Below are positions 42,521 through 52,240 of a DNA stretch of 62,717 bases, one piece after another. Origin of the DNA: Promethearchaeati archaeon (GTDB lineage: Archaea > Asgardarchaeota > Atabeyarchaeia > Atabeyarchaeales > Atabeyarchaeaceae); the NCBI GenBank assembly GCA_019058495.1, contig JAHPYV010000003.1:1-62717 (forward strand). The letters run 5' to 3'. How positions within the stretch are numbered: position 1 is the first letter of the stretch; the number at the start of each line of letters is the position of its first letter. The position numbers and the translations under genes were made by a program. The notes beneath the pieces are model-generated. The model was not told the origin of the DNA. It saw only the letters and a program-made list of their open reading frames with translations, and made no database searches.

Positions 42521-43675
42521 ATGAGATTCTTTGAGTATGAAGCAAAATCAGTCTTCGAAAGGTACGGAATAAAAGTTCCGAAAGGCGGCTACGCGACAAC
42601 GCCAAAAGAGGCCAAGAAACTGGCAAAGGAGATCGGTTGTCCAGTTGCTTTGAAAGTTCAAATATTGGCGGGTGGCCGAGGAAAAGCTGGAGGAATCAAG
42701 TTTGCCAGCACGCCAAGTGAAGCCGAGGAGCTAGCGAGTATAATGCTTGCAACAAAGATCCAAGGATTGGATGTTCACGGCATATTGGTTGAAGAGAAGA
42801 TCAATATAGATCACGAATACTACTTGGGGGTAACAATTGATCGTTCAAGAAGAATGCCTGTCGCTCTTGCAAGTTCAATGGGAGGAATGGATATAGAGGA
42901 GGTAGCAAAGAGTTCCCCCGAGAAGGTTATTCGAAGGTACGTCGACCCATTGTTGGGTATGAGCGATTTCGAAGCTCGAATGCTGGCGAAAGAAGTCGGG
43001 TTTACAGGTAAAAAAATGCTCGAGGTCTCAAGAATCATCCTAACACTCTGGATGATAATGCACGAATACGACGCCGAACTGGTGGAATCCAACCCATTTG
43101 TTGAGACAAAAGATGGAGGCTTTGTCGCAGCGGATGCTAGGTTAAACGTGGACGATAACGCTATCTTTCGCCATGAAGAATTGGAGTCCAGAATCGAGAC
43201 AACAGGCGAATTGAACAAGCGTGAAGCTGATGCAAGGGAGGCTGGCATGTCATATGTTGAATTGGCAGGAGAAGTATCGATAATAGGCAATGGGGCTGGA
43301 CTCGTAATGGCAACTCTCGACATGGTTGATCTATATGGAGGAAGACCATCGAACTTCCTTGACGTGGGTGGAGGCGCTGATTCTGAAAGAATGACGAAAG
43401 CGCTCCAAATAGTAAGTTCGCATCCAAACGCCAAAGTCATCTTGATTAACATACTTGGCGGGATCACTCGTTGTGACGATATGGCACGTGGAATAATCGA
43501 CGCAAGAAAGAGGGTTGGAATTAGCATACCCTTAGTTGTCAGAATGGTCGGAACAAATGAAATCGAGGGAAAACAAATCCTCAACAGTGCCCAGATAGAG
43601 GTTCTGGACACCATGGAGGAAGCTGCAATGAAAGCTGTCGAATTGTCTCGTTCAAAGCAGAATCCAGCGAGGTGA
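42521..43675 (+). CDS. sucC: Succinyl-CoA synthetase (ADP-forming) subunit beta
   Basis: 384 residues. ATP-grasp enzyme of the TCA cycle: RFFEYEAKSVFERYGIKVP, KVQILAGGRGKAGGIKFA, VESNPFVE and GGITRCDDMARGII. ATG 42521 is preferred over 42503 because GAGGT precedes it by 7 nt and the family starts MxxxEYEAK. sucD follows 9 nt later. Confidence 0.95.
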   Translation: MRFFEYEAKSVFERYGIKVPKGGYATTPKEAKKLAKEIGCPVALKVQILAGGRGKAGGIKFASTPSEAEELASIMLATKIQGLDVHGILVEEKINIDHEYYLGVTIDRSRRMPVALASSMGGMDIEEVAKSSPEKVIRRYVDPLLGMSDFEARMLAKEVGFTGKKMLEVSRIILTLWMIMHEYDAELVESNPFVETKDGGFVAADARLNVDDNAIFRHEELESRIETTGELNKREADAREAGMSYVELAGEVSIIGNGAGLVMATLDMVDLYGGRPSNFLDVGGGADSERMTKALQIVSSHPNAKVILINILGGITRCDDMARGIIDARKRVGISIPLVVRMVGTNEIEGKQILNSAQIEVLDTMEEAAMKAVELSRSKQNPAR

Positions 43676-43684
43676 ACGGGTCTT

Positions 43685-44548
43685 ATGCCAATACTAGTCA
43701 ACAAAAACACGAAAGCAATCGTCCAAGGAATCACAGGTAAACAGGGGGTTTTTCACACAAAACTAATGATGGAATATGGCACGAGTATCGTTGCAGGTTC
43801 AACACCTGGGAGAGGAGGAGAGTCTGTTGCAGGTGTGCCTGTTTATGATTCTGTGCTGGAAGCTTTAGAAGAGCATGAGGCTAATGCCTCTATCATCTTT
43901 GTTCCAGCCCCTTCTGCCAAGGATGCAGCCTTGGAGGCAATAGACGCAAAGTTGAACCCAGTCGTGATAATAACTGAAGGGCTTCCCGCGCACGACGAAC
44001 TAATACTGACTACTGTCGCTATTGAGAAGGGAGTGAACATAATCGGTCCCAACACACCTGGAGTTATTACTCCCGATGAATGCAAACTAGGCATAATGCC
44101 CGGGCACGTATTCAAGAGAGGAAACGTAGGGATTATTAGCAGGTCGGGAACCTTGACCTATGAGATCGCTGCAAATTTGACAAGCGCTGGGATCGGACAA
44201 TCAACTTGTCTAGGAATAGGTGGTGATCCCGTAACAGGGCTTAATTTTGTCGAAACCCTAAGAATGTTCAAGGACGATGACGAAACTGAGAGCGTTGTGA
44301 TAATCGGCGAAATAGGAGGAGACGCCGAAGAAAATGCGGCTATCTACATTTCAGAGGGGAAGTTCGAGAAACCAGTAGTAGCTTTCATCGCGGGGAGGAC
44401 TGCGCCTCCAGGTAAGCGAATGGGACACGCTGGTGCGATCATAAGTGGCAGTTCCGGAACCGCTGAGGCAAAAATCAAGGCACTACAGAAAGTTGGCGTA
44501 AGAGTTGCTAGCAAACCCTCTGAGATAGCGAAGCTAATCGCAGAATAG
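43685..44548 (+). CDS. sucD: Succinyl-CoA synthetase subunit alpha
   Basis: 287 residues. [22 protein letters not shown] (CoA-binding, quoted here only to place the domain) and the phosphohistidine region [20 protein letters not shown], whose His is phosphorylated during catalysis, are intact. [11 protein letters not shown] is the third motif. Pair with sucC. Confidence 0.95.
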   Translation: MPILVNKNTKAIVQGITGKQGVFHTKLMMEYGTSIVAGSTPGRGGESVAGVPVYDSVLEALEEHEANASIIFVPAPSAKDAALEAIDAKLNPVVIITEGLPAHDELILTTVAIEKGVNIIGPNTPGVITPDECKLGIMPGHVFKRGNVGIISRSGTLTYEIAANLTSAGIGQSTCLGIGGDPVTGLNFVETLRMFKDDDETESVVIIGEIGGDAEENAAIYISEGKFEKPVVAFIAGRTAPPGKRMGHAGAIISGSSGTAEAKIKALQKVGVRVASKPSEIAKLIAE

Positions 44549-44635
44549 CGAAACATTTTATAACCAATGGAGGCTACACTATTTTCTCCCGATGGGAGAC
44601 GTTGAACAATATAGTATTACTAAGAGTGACCAATT

Positions 44636-44797
44636 ATGCCAATAGGTGATCCAGAAAAGAGAAGACTTGCAGCGCAACATCTACTATACTACAAGATATG
44701 TAGAACCTGCGGGTCGAAGAACCCGATTTCAGCAAAAAGGTGCCGTAATTGCCACCGATCAGACTTGAGACTGAAGAAACGGGAACTTTCTAAGTAG
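44636..44797 (+). CDS. rpl40e: Ribosomal protein eL40 (L40e)
   Basis: 53 residues: PIGDPEKRRLAAQHLLYYKI, then the zinc ribbon CRTCGSKNPISAKRCRNCH and a basic end. eL40 is fused to ubiquitin in eukaryotes; here it is free. Too short for routine gene calling, but both zinc pairs and the flanks are exact. Confidence 0.93.
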   Translation: MPIGDPEKRRLAAQHLLYYKICRTCGSKNPISAKRCRNCHRSDLRLKKRELSK

Positions 44798-44823
44798 TCC
44801 AAAGAAACCCTTGAGGTTAACTG

Positions 44824-46143
44824 TTAAGGAGTCAACCTCACTCTGTCTCTTGGATAGAGAACGCATTCTCTGATATTATCTGTTCCACTTATCACCATCA
44901 GAATCCTTGCAAGACCTACTGCCCACCCGCTGTGCGGGGGCATCCCAACTTCAAACGCTTGAAGGTGATCCCTGAATTGCGCGGGGTTTAGTCCTTGTTC
45001 TTTTAATCGTCTTATCAACAGGTCTTCTTCATGTATCCTTGTTCCGCCACTTGCGAGTTCAAGCCAAGCGTGCTGCAGGTCAAATGATTCGCTTACAAGT
45101 GGATCGATGGATCGTGGTCTAATGTAGAATGGCTTCAGTTTAGTGGGCCAGTCCTTGATGAAGAAGAACTCTGGTAGTTTTCCGCCTATGGCTTTGAGGT
45201 GATGAAGCTCAAGATCTTGACCCCATTCTATGGCTACTCCATCTGACTTTAATTCATCCAGGAGCTCAGTGTACGCAATTCTTCTGAAGGGAGCACTTGG
45301 CGCCTCAATCTTCCTACCCAACACAGACAGTTCTTCAGCGCAATTCCTCATTATTTCTTTCAGACATTCGCAGACCAATTCCTCAAGAATCTTCATGACG
45401 TCCTCGTAATTCATGAATGCTGCTTCAATATCGATTTGAGTCAACTCGTTAAGGTGTCTAGTCGTATCATGTTCCTCAGCTCTAAAGACTGGTCCTATTT
45501 CAAAAACACGGTCAAATGAACTCGAAAGCTGCTCCTTATAGAGTTGTGCGGACTGTCTCAAGTAGCATGTCTTCTCAAAATACTTTACCGGGAAAAGCTG
45601 GGTTCCGCCTTCAGTCGCGCTGATTATTAATTTCGGTGTATCTATCTCGATGAATCCTTTGGAGGATAGAAAGCTCCGGATTGACCTCAACAAGGTGTCC
45701 TGTATTCTGAAAATTGCGTGCGGTCTGGGGCGCCTCAAATCCAGCACTCTTGCATTAAGACGCGTGTCGAGGTCTGCAGGGACTGCGCCAGTAGGATCCA
45801 GAGGCAATGGGTACTTGGCTGAATTGAGGATCTTGAGGGCCAAGGGGAGCAACTCTACGCCTCGGGGAGCCTTAGGGTTTGCATTGACCTTACCCTTGAC
45901 CATCACCACAAACTCGTTACCCAGCTGCTTAACTTTGTCCATTACTTCTTGGCTAGTTTTTCCTGCTAGGGTGGTGATCTGAACGTAACCATCCCTGTCT
46001 CGAAGTTCAATGAAATTGACTTTGCCTATGTCTCGAATTCTGTTTATATTTCCAGCTATAACTACTTCAGAACCATGCATGGAAGGAGTTATTGCTCCTG
46101 AGAAATGCGTCCTTCTCAGATCGTCCATTCCATCAAGTTCCAT
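44824..46143 (-). CDS. aspS: Aspartyl-tRNA synthetase (archaeal/eukaryotic type)
   Basis: 439 residues. N-terminal anticodon-binding OB fold (VVIAGNINRIRDIGKVNFIE), then class II catalytic core: motif 2 FEIGPVFRAEEHDTTRHLNE, and motif 3 GWAVGLARILM where the more usual GxGxGxERL glutamate is Ala-Arg. The end CVLYPRDRVRLTP is standard. Whether it also charges tRNA-Asn (non-discriminating) cannot be read here; a tRNA-Asn is at 31110. Confidence 0.94.
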   Translation of the reverse strand: MELDGMDDLRRTHFSGAITPSMHGSEVVIAGNINRIRDIGKVNFIELRDRDGYVQITTLAGKTSQEVMDKVKQLGNEFVVMVKGKVNANPKAPRGVELLPLALKILNSAKYPLPLDPTGAVPADLDTRLNARVLDLRRPRPHAIFRIQDTLLRSIRSFLSSKGFIEIDTPKLIISATEGGTQLFPVKYFEKTCYLRQSAQLYKEQLSSSFDRVFEIGPVFRAEEHDTTRHLNELTQIDIEAAFMNYEDVMKILEELVCECLKEIMRNCAEELSVLGRKIEAPSAPFRRIAYTELLDELKSDGVAIEWGQDLELHHLKAIGGKLPEFFFIKDWPTKLKPFYIRPRSIDPLVSESFDLQHAWLELASGGTRIHEEDLLIRRLKEQGLNPAQFRDHLQAFEVGMPPHSGWAVGLARILMVISGTDNIRECVLYPRDRVRLTP

Positions 46144-46204
46144 ACTATGGGTTCACCTACTCTCCGATTATTCCAAAATGAAGGCGTATCTCAATCACTC
46201 CAAT

Positions 46205-47569
46205 TCAATAGCCAGCAATAAGAGGATCGTCATTCTTCATAAACTCTCTCAATAATATTGTGGCATAACTTCCTCTAATTAGGGAAAACTCAAACGTTGC
46301 ATTAAGCTCATCCGTACTATTTGAAGAAAACGGAGTTATTCTGAGGTTGCTGGGTAACATAGCTATTGGTCTGAATACACCCGGTGAGCTGATTTCGGGC
46401 ATCTTACTAACCCAGAAGCTCCTTGGAGTTAAGTTCTCTTGGGTCATGATTTCTCTGACTGTTTCCTGCATTGTTCCCTTAGGCAGCTTCATATCAAACC
46501 CAGGGACAGGATAAACTATGGCGGCTTTATCCTCTTTCAGATTTTTGTTTGTTTCGTCCATATTGGAAGAGTCAACTGCAATTAACTCCTTCAGCGCTAG
46601 TCCATCCGCGTCTAGAAAGGCTACTAAGTCCCCGCTTAGGCACTGATTGAGCGGTATGTTGTCTCTTAGCCGCCTGCTTACGAATTTGTTGAAGATCCAA
46701 CTTTGCGCAGCGGAAACAAACATTTGCAGCAGTCTTCTTGGAAGAGCTCTAAAGGCGTTAGCGAAATTGTTAGGGTTAGAGGACAGCCTGTGAAGCAATG
46801 CTAGCTCGTAGGTGAGCTGAGTAGGGAACCTCGTGATTGCTGACTTGAAATTCTCAGTTGCTCGGAGTTCTGATCTCGCCTCTATGACTTCATCCTTCTC
46901 ATGTGGAGAAGTTCTGGACAGAAAAACCATAGCCGCATCCTTGAAGTCACCTTTCAAGATCTTCAAACCCACAATATGTGTTATTGGGCGAATCAAACCG
47001 AACCGTTGATGACCGAAGAAATTTGGTGCTCCTCCTGCGGAGTTGATCTCATTTGATATTCTGTGAGTCCGACGTTCCACCTCATCGAGGTGCAAAGGTA
47101 TCTTCCTTACGACAATTAAGAATTGGTTACCCAAATGGCTACCAATGTTGATGGGGCTATTGGATTGAAAAGCTTCCCTAATGCGAATCCCCTTTAGATT
47201 AACCTCCATCAGCTTCTCTGGGGAAACATTCCATGCACTAACTCTCTGAAACGTCAACGCGTTCTTGTCTTTCATGCCAGCAAACGAGAATCTCTTCTGA
47301 CTGACTCCGAGCGATTTGGCGATTTTCTTGATGGCAAGAATGGTGTCCAATCCCCGCTTTTCTAACCAGAAAACCGAGTAAGGACCTTCTGCCTCACTAG
47401 GACGCCTAATCTGCAATTGATTCGTCGGTGCTGAGATCTCTCTGACAGTAAAGTCTTCGTACTTCTGGCGTATTATTCCGCCAATCCCTTTCGAAGTCGT
47501 CACAAAAACCTCGATGCCAAGGTTATTCTCGACCTCAGCAGCACTTAACATAGCAATCATCCCGGACAA
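46205..47569 (-). CDS. truD: tRNA pseudouridine(13) synthase TruD
   Basis: 454 residues. FAGMKDKNALTFQRVSAW contains the catalytic Asp (GxKDxxAxTxQ). FFGHQRFG and the inserted TRUD domain are present, with the C-terminal PGFDMKLPKG. The N-terminal residues before GIEVFVTTS are weakly supported and the start may be later. It overlaps nothing; Pth2 precedes it by 13 nt on the same strand. Confidence 0.93.
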   Translation of the reverse strand: MSGMIAMLSAAEVENNLGIEVFVTTSKGIGGIIRQKYEDFTVREISAPTNQLQIRRPSEAEGPYSVFWLEKRGLDTILAIKKIAKSLGVSQKRFSFAGMKDKNALTFQRVSAWNVSPEKLMEVNLKGIRIREAFQSNSPINIGSHLGNQFLIVVRKIPLHLDEVERRTHRISNEINSAGGAPNFFGHQRFGLIRPITHIVGLKILKGDFKDAAMVFLSRTSPHEKDEVIEARSELRATENFKSAITRFPTQLTYELALLHRLSSNPNNFANAFRALPRRLLQMFVSAAQSWIFNKFVSRRLRDNIPLNQCLSGDLVAFLDADGLALKELIAVDSSNMDETNKNLKEDKAAIVYPVPGFDMKLPKGTMQETVREIMTQENLTPRSFWVSKMPEISSPGVFRPIAMLPSNLRITPFSSNSTDELNATFEFSLIRGSYATILLREFMKNDDPLIAGY

Positions 47570-47582
47570 TGGCTGATCAAGC

Positions 47583-47945
47583 CTAGAGGAGTGTCAGATC
47601 TCGTGTTACTTTGTCTATGATTTCGTCTGGGGCAGGACCGATTCCGAGAGCTGTGACCGTCCCTGGGGGCAACTCGGTGAGACCTCTGTCCTCTATTAAC
47701 GCGTTGGGTAGGCCAATTTTCTCTGCATATCTTCTCAGTTCTTCAAGTGATTCGACATTCTTGACCTTGGCGACAACCTTTTTCTGTCCCTCGTCAAACC
47801 AGGACTTAACCCAATTTCGATGACTTTTTCTTGCAGCCTCCAAGGCGCTTACTGAGGCGTGACATGCTTGAACTGCAAGTTTTCCCTTTGACATCTTTAT
47901 GTCAGTTCTCAAGACGACGACTTGCTTAAATCTAAACTCAAGCAC
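47583..47945 (-). CDS. pth2: Peptidyl-tRNA hydrolase Pth2
   Basis: 120 residues. KQVVVLRTDIKMSKGKLAVQ, ACHASVSALEAA, GLTELPPGTVTALGIGPAP match the archaeal/eukaryotic Pth2 fold, unrelated to bacterial Pth. Recycles peptidyl-tRNA. Operon with truD and aspS. Confidence 0.95.
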   Translation of the reverse strand: MLEFRFKQVVVLRTDIKMSKGKLAVQACHASVSALEAARKSHRNWVKSWFDEGQKKVVAKVKNVESLEELRRYAEKIGLPNALIEDRGLTELPPGTVTALGIGPAPDEIIDKVTRDLTLL

Positions 47946-48093
47946 TGATTGTGATGCCCCCGTTTATTATAAGAACAAAATGGCTTTCATGCAGATCATT
48001 TGCTGATTCTCATCCCTCGTTATTATGACTTATTTACTATCTCAAAAAGAGGGATTCCAAATAGATACAATAACTATAGTAGGTGAGTTTTAA

Positions 48094-49317
48094 GTGAGTT
48101 GCTCCGACGAGTTTGACGTGTTAGTTGTCGGTGGTGGACCAATTGGAGGGATTCTTGCAGAAGGTATTGCTCGGAGCCACTTAAGTACTATGATCCTTGA
48201 GGAGCATAAGAGTATAGGTCAACCAGAGCACTGTGCAGGTCTGATAAGTCTCAACGGATTTCGTAGACTGGGAATCACGCCTCCAAAACGGCTCGTACTA
48301 AATGGGGTGAGAGGAGCCACCATATTCTCTCCGAGAGGGGAGAAGCTTACTGTTGAAAGAAGCAACATACAGGCATATGTTGTAGATAGGGTGTCTCTTG
48401 ACAGGTACTTGGTAGAGAACGCCACCCGTAACAGGTCGGAACTACTATTGGGTACTAGAGCGAAGTCAATAAGAAGAGAATCTACCGGCGCTTCCGTTAT
48501 AGTCGAGACTAGAGGTGAAAGGAAAGTCAGGAAGGAGTTCGTACTGAAAAGCAAACTAATAGTTTCAGGAGAGGGAGCGCAGGCCAAACTAACAAGTAAT
48601 GTTGGTCTAGATGCTCCGAACCCGCGAATGAGACTCTACGCGACCCAGTTTGAAATGAGTAACGTTAGATTAGAAAGAGAAGATCTCGTAGAGATTTACC
48701 TCGGAAGCTTTGCTCCAGGTTTCTTTGCTTGGGTTATACCAACTGGCGGTGACTCAGCGAGGGTAGGCTTAGCATCCAAAGTACCTAAATCATACACATC
48801 TCTTAGATATTTCGTTTCACATCACCCGGTCGCTGCTGCCAAACTTGCCAATGCACAATTAATGAAGGTTTTCGGGGGCAATGTATTGACTGGCGGGCCT
48901 CCTCAGAAGACCTATACAGACAGATTTCTAGCTGTCGGCGATTGCGCTGGACAGACCAAACCAACCACAGGCGGTGGAGTGGTAACTGGGGGAATCTGTG
49001 CAAGGATAGCAAGCAAGATCGCTGTTGACAGCGTGTTGGCAGGAGACTTTAGCAGACGTTTCCTCAAGAGATATGAGAAGATGTGGCGATCTGAACTTGG
49101 TCGAGAGTTCTTTTCGATGCTGCAGATGCGCCGCTTACTCAATCACATACCAGACTCCCTGTTGGATAGAGTAATACGCGCGGCGAGAAGCGTTGAACTA
49201 GAAAAACTTATGGAAGACAAGGGAGACATAGATGTTCAGACGCAGTTAATCAAGGCGGTAATAATGGATCCACGGATCATCATCGCTTTACTTTTCTCAT
49301 TTGTGGGTGTCCACTAG
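48094..49317 (+). CDS. Geranylgeranyl reductase (digeranylgeranylglycerophospholipid reductase)
   Basis: 407 residues, FAD enzyme that saturates the isoprenoid chains of archaeal lipids. FDVLVVGGGPIGGILAEGIA is the dinucleotide loop, IGQPEHCAGLIS the substrate-side motif, and VGDCAGQTKPTTGGGVVTGG the second FAD motif typical of GGR. GTG start behind GGTGAG. Works after DGGGP synthase (16177). Confidence 0.93.
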   Translation: MSCSDEFDVLVVGGGPIGGILAEGIARSHLSTMILEEHKSIGQPEHCAGLISLNGFRRLGITPPKRLVLNGVRGATIFSPRGEKLTVERSNIQAYVVDRVSLDRYLVENATRNRSELLLGTRAKSIRRESTGASVIVETRGERKVRKEFVLKSKLIVSGEGAQAKLTSNVGLDAPNPRMRLYATQFEMSNVRLEREDLVEIYLGSFAPGFFAWVIPTGGDSARVGLASKVPKSYTSLRYFVSHHPVAAAKLANAQLMKVFGGNVLTGGPPQKTYTDRFLAVGDCAGQTKPTTGGGVVTGGICARIASKIAVDSVLAGDFSRRFLKRYEKMWRSELGREFFSMLQMRRLLNHIPDSLLDRVIRAARSVELEKLMEDKGDIDVQTQLIKAVIMDPRIIIALLFSFVGVH

Positions 49318-49351
49318 ACTGGCACTTTCCTCAACAATCAGTACTGCTGTT

Positions 49352-50299
49352 CTATTCTTTGAGGATCCTAGACATCCTCATCACAAAATCGGCGTTCACA
49401 TTTGCGCCGAGACCGTCAACTTTTGCAACCGATTTGCCAGTCATACCATCAACAGCTCCCGCATTCACAGCAGCGCTAATAAGTTTCTTTTCGTTTGAGG
49501 AACTATGCTCGAATGACATATTCAGGAGAGAAGCCATAAGAGCTGTTAGAGCATAACTACCCCAGTTAGAGACAGAAGAAACCACTAGATGGTCGACCTT
49601 TGTCACACTTGCGATTCCTCCTCTGCATGCGCAACGACAAACCGAGCCATATGTGACATTTTCAAGAACTGCCTGCAAAATGTTACCCATTCCGATCTCG
49701 TTTCCTCCATCTCCTATACCGACTGTTAGAATGCCTCTCTCATGGGCTTGACTGAATACATAGTCAATTCTAGCCGTGTGGTCAGAGATATCTTCACCCA
49801 ACATATTGTGATAGACCTTCTTCCTATTCCAGCCTGGTCTCTCGATCGCGATAATAGCAACAGGAGAAAAATCGATGATTGCTTTGAGTGCTTCTTTTTC
49901 GGCAAGTTCATCTCCAATAGGGAACCCGTGGCATTGGAATGAGTCCAGACCAGAAGCCTCACTCAATGTTTCAAATAACGACAGATATTTCGGATCAGTC
50001 AAATACACGATATGAACGCCCATCTTGTTGAGAAGTCTGCCGATGACCACTGACCCTATAAGTCCATCGGTCTCACATCTTCCTGCACTCATTATGGTGA
50101 AACCAGATGTGATTACAACATTGCCGCCGCGTTCCACAGCCTTGCAGACGGAGGTTGCGGCTCTTAGAGTTGGCGAACCTCCAGTCATTTTAAACAGAGC
50201 TAAGTAAAGCTGCTCAATGCCTTTTCTGCTTACCGCCTGGAGCGATGTCGCTTCTATTAGCCTAGATTTCTCCTCAAGAGACATTGATCCCACCAACAT
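49352..50299 (-). CDS. DUF4392 (D-glutamate cyclase-like) protein
   Basis: 315 residues. GNVVITSGFTI, ETDGLIGSVVIGRLL, IGIGDGGNEIGMGN and GGIASVTKVDHLVVSSVSNW are shared with the DUF4392 family, whose mammalian mitochondrial member (DGLUCY) cyclises D-glutamate. In archaea the substrate is untested. Convergent with the GGR gene. Confidence 0.82.
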   Translation of the reverse strand: MLVGSMSLEEKSRLIEATSLQAVSRKGIEQLYLALFKMTGGSPTLRAATSVCKAVERGGNVVITSGFTIMSAGRCETDGLIGSVVIGRLLNKMGVHIVYLTDPKYLSLFETLSEASGLDSFQCHGFPIGDELAEKEALKAIIDFSPVAIIAIERPGWNRKKVYHNMLGEDISDHTARIDYVFSQAHERGILTVGIGDGGNEIGMGNILQAVLENVTYGSVCRCACRGGIASVTKVDHLVVSSVSNWGSYALTALMASLLNMSFEHSSSNEKKLISAAVNAGAVDGMTGKSVAKVDGLGANVNADFVMRMSRILKE

Positions 50300-50342
50300 T
50301 CTTGGATTCTAAGACCCAGATTTAAATGATACTAAGTTCATA

Positions 50343-50990
50343 ATGCCCTTGAATAACAATATCAAAGGTGCCAAAACAACGATGCGCCCCAATAGGTTTG
50401 TGAAATGCGCCGACTTCCCATGTTCGGATATACGCAAAGATCGCTACCTAGTTCCAGATATAGAGATCCAACCTGAGAAGGTTAGAGCACTAATGATTTC
50501 AGAAGCGCCACCTGAAGACGCAACTGATTACTTTTACGCGCAAAACAACCCTTCTTATATGCAAACGACCGTGCAGGCCTTCAATGATGCAGGTTTCGAT
50601 ATTTCTTCTATAGAAGATGTACTGAGACTGGGAGTATATGTAACCACGGCCGTAAAGTGTGCGAAAACTTCATATGCTGTTTCTCCAGAAACCATAGAGA
50701 ACTGCTGCGTTCGGATATTGGAGAACGAAATAGGTCTTTTCCCCAAAACTGAAACCGTTCTGCTCATGGGGGACACCGCCATAAAAGCCATGAACTTCAT
50801 CGCCAAGAAAAACACTGGAAAAAGAATAATCCCTATCGGCTCCACATACAAGATCAGGAATATCATATACTCATACAAACAGATTAGGGTCTTCCCTTCT
50901 TACCTGCAGACAGGGAAAAGCTACCTGATTGAGAAATCCAAAAGAAGGATGATCGCAGAAGATATAAAAGCGGCCCTAGCGAATCACTAG
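50343..50990 (+). CDS. Uracil-DNA glycosylase superfamily protein
   Basis: 215 residues. The N-terminal cysteine-containing region (VKCADFPCSDIRKDRYLVP), LMISEAPPEDATDYFY as motif A and VFPSYLQT where UDGs have H-P-S, suggest a UDG-fold protein of the iron-sulfur-related families; the second-motif His is replaced by Phe. Activity may differ from uracil excision. ATG with no clear Shine-Dalgarno. Confidence 0.68.
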   Translation: MPLNNNIKGAKTTMRPNRFVKCADFPCSDIRKDRYLVPDIEIQPEKVRALMISEAPPEDATDYFYAQNNPSYMQTTVQAFNDAGFDISSIEDVLRLGVYVTTAVKCAKTSYAVSPETIENCCVRILENEIGLFPKTETVLLMGDTAIKAMNFIAKKNTGKRIIPIGSTYKIRNIIYSYKQIRVFPSYLQTGKSYLIEKSKRRMIAEDIKAALANH

Positions 50991-51450
50991 CCGTTTCTTT
51001 GCCATCTAAAATAGCCACAAAATCTGCAGATATATGTGCTCAGAAAACACCCTGGCAGTTGATATGCGGATCTCACATCAATCTCTTTGCAGCACTAATA
51101 GGAAATCCCAATCTCCATTGCCAGTTCAGGTTGATGCTTGTTAATATTGCTTTCAGCGTGCTGACCAAAATCCGAGAATTGTGACCATTGATATTAGAGC
51201 TAACGAAGAACTTGGGAGCATGGACTATCAGTATTGACCTGCGGAAACGAGAATTCTCTCAATTAGTCTCGGGTCTTCTGAAGAGAAATAGACTTAAAAA
51301 GACAATAACCTAAGTAATTATACTCAAAAAGGTATGGTCAGCAAGAGTTTAGTTTGGACACTGCGAAGATAGTCGACAAGTAACCATAATCTGGTTGCGT
51401 CTAATTCTTCGGGATCATCCAACCACAATTTGAATGGGTGAAAATGGAAA
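50991..51450 (+). other. Gene-poor gap
   Basis: No convincing coding sequence or RNA. A 61-codon open frame at 50999-51184 has no Shine-Dalgarno and a low-complexity, non-protein-like composition. A TATA-like GACTTAAAAAG near 51290-51300 may serve the zinc-ribbon gene that follows. Confidence 0.5.
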
Positions 51451-51627
51451 ATGGCAAGAATCCAAATGCCCGCATGCACGAGTTGTGGTCGTTTCATACA
51501 GCCGGGCGACCAGGCTGTGCATTTCACTTGCCCGAATTGCGGCGAAGTCGTAATATGGCGTTGTGGCAAATGTAGAAAGTTTGGCAACACCTTCCGCTGC
51601 GCAAAATGCAATTTTACTGGTCCGTAG
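51451..51627 (+). CDS. Small zinc-ribbon protein (HVO_2753/DUF1610-like)
   Basis: 58 residues with four CxxC pairs: CTSCG, CPNCG, CGKCR, CAKCN, giving two zinc sites. Matches the archaeal small zinc-finger family annotated as Zn-ribbon RNA-binding proteins, usually next to aEF1-beta, as here (141 nt). Function in vivo is unclear. Confidence 0.9.
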   Translation: MARIQMPACTSCGRFIQPGDQAVHFTCPNCGEVVIWRCGKCRKFGNTFRCAKCNFTGP

Positions 51628-51767
51628 CAGATTCACTAACCGTCTAGTATAATATTGAGAAAAGTCGAAAGGTTTCGTTTGTGCGATTTCGGAACTGTGC
51701 GCTTAAAGATATGGTTCGATAGCCTGCCATCGATAGCTGAATACAGTTGACGATAATGTGAGGAAAC

Positions 51768-52034
51768 ATGGCAAATGTTCTCGCAATAATAAAGATCATG
51801 CCTGAAAGCATTGACACCAACCTTCAAAAACTGCAGAATGCCATTTCAAAGAAGTTGCCTCCGAAAGTCACCATCAAAAAGGTGGAAACTGAGGATATAG
51901 CATTTGGGATAAAAGCTTTGAAGCTTAGCTTGATGCTGCCTGATGAAACGGGCGGAACAGATATTGTCGAGGAAGCAATAAGGAAGATCAGTGGAGTAAG
52001 TGACGTGCAAGTGGAGTTCTGTAGCAGATTGTAG
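51768..52034 (+). CDS. ef1B: Translation elongation factor aEF1-beta
   Basis: 88 residues, the guanine nucleotide exchange domain for EF1-alpha: VLAIIKIMPESIDTNL at the start and KISGVSDVQVEFCSRL at the end. Alpha-beta ferredoxin-like fold. Linked to the zinc-ribbon gene. Confidence 0.92.
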   Translation: MANVLAIIKIMPESIDTNLQKLQNAISKKLPPKVTIKKVETEDIAFGIKALKLSLMLPDETGGTDIVEEAIRKISGVSDVQVEFCSRL

Positions 52035-52240
52035 TACCCGACACAAAGAGCAGTTGAGGAAATTGATAACCCGTTTCATATCTTGATCTGATGTCTAAAT
52101 GAACTTGAGGCATATTTCGTTAAACACATGGCTATAAGAGAGTTAGTGTCCACTTTCTCAGGTTGAATATTCATTCATTACATGAGTATTAATCCATACA
52201 AGGATTCGATCATTGTGACTCAGGACTAGGAGGGAAGACT

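Noticed and set aside
50999-51184. 61-codon ORF after the UDG-like gene
   Set aside because: No Shine-Dalgarno, odd composition, no recognisable domain.
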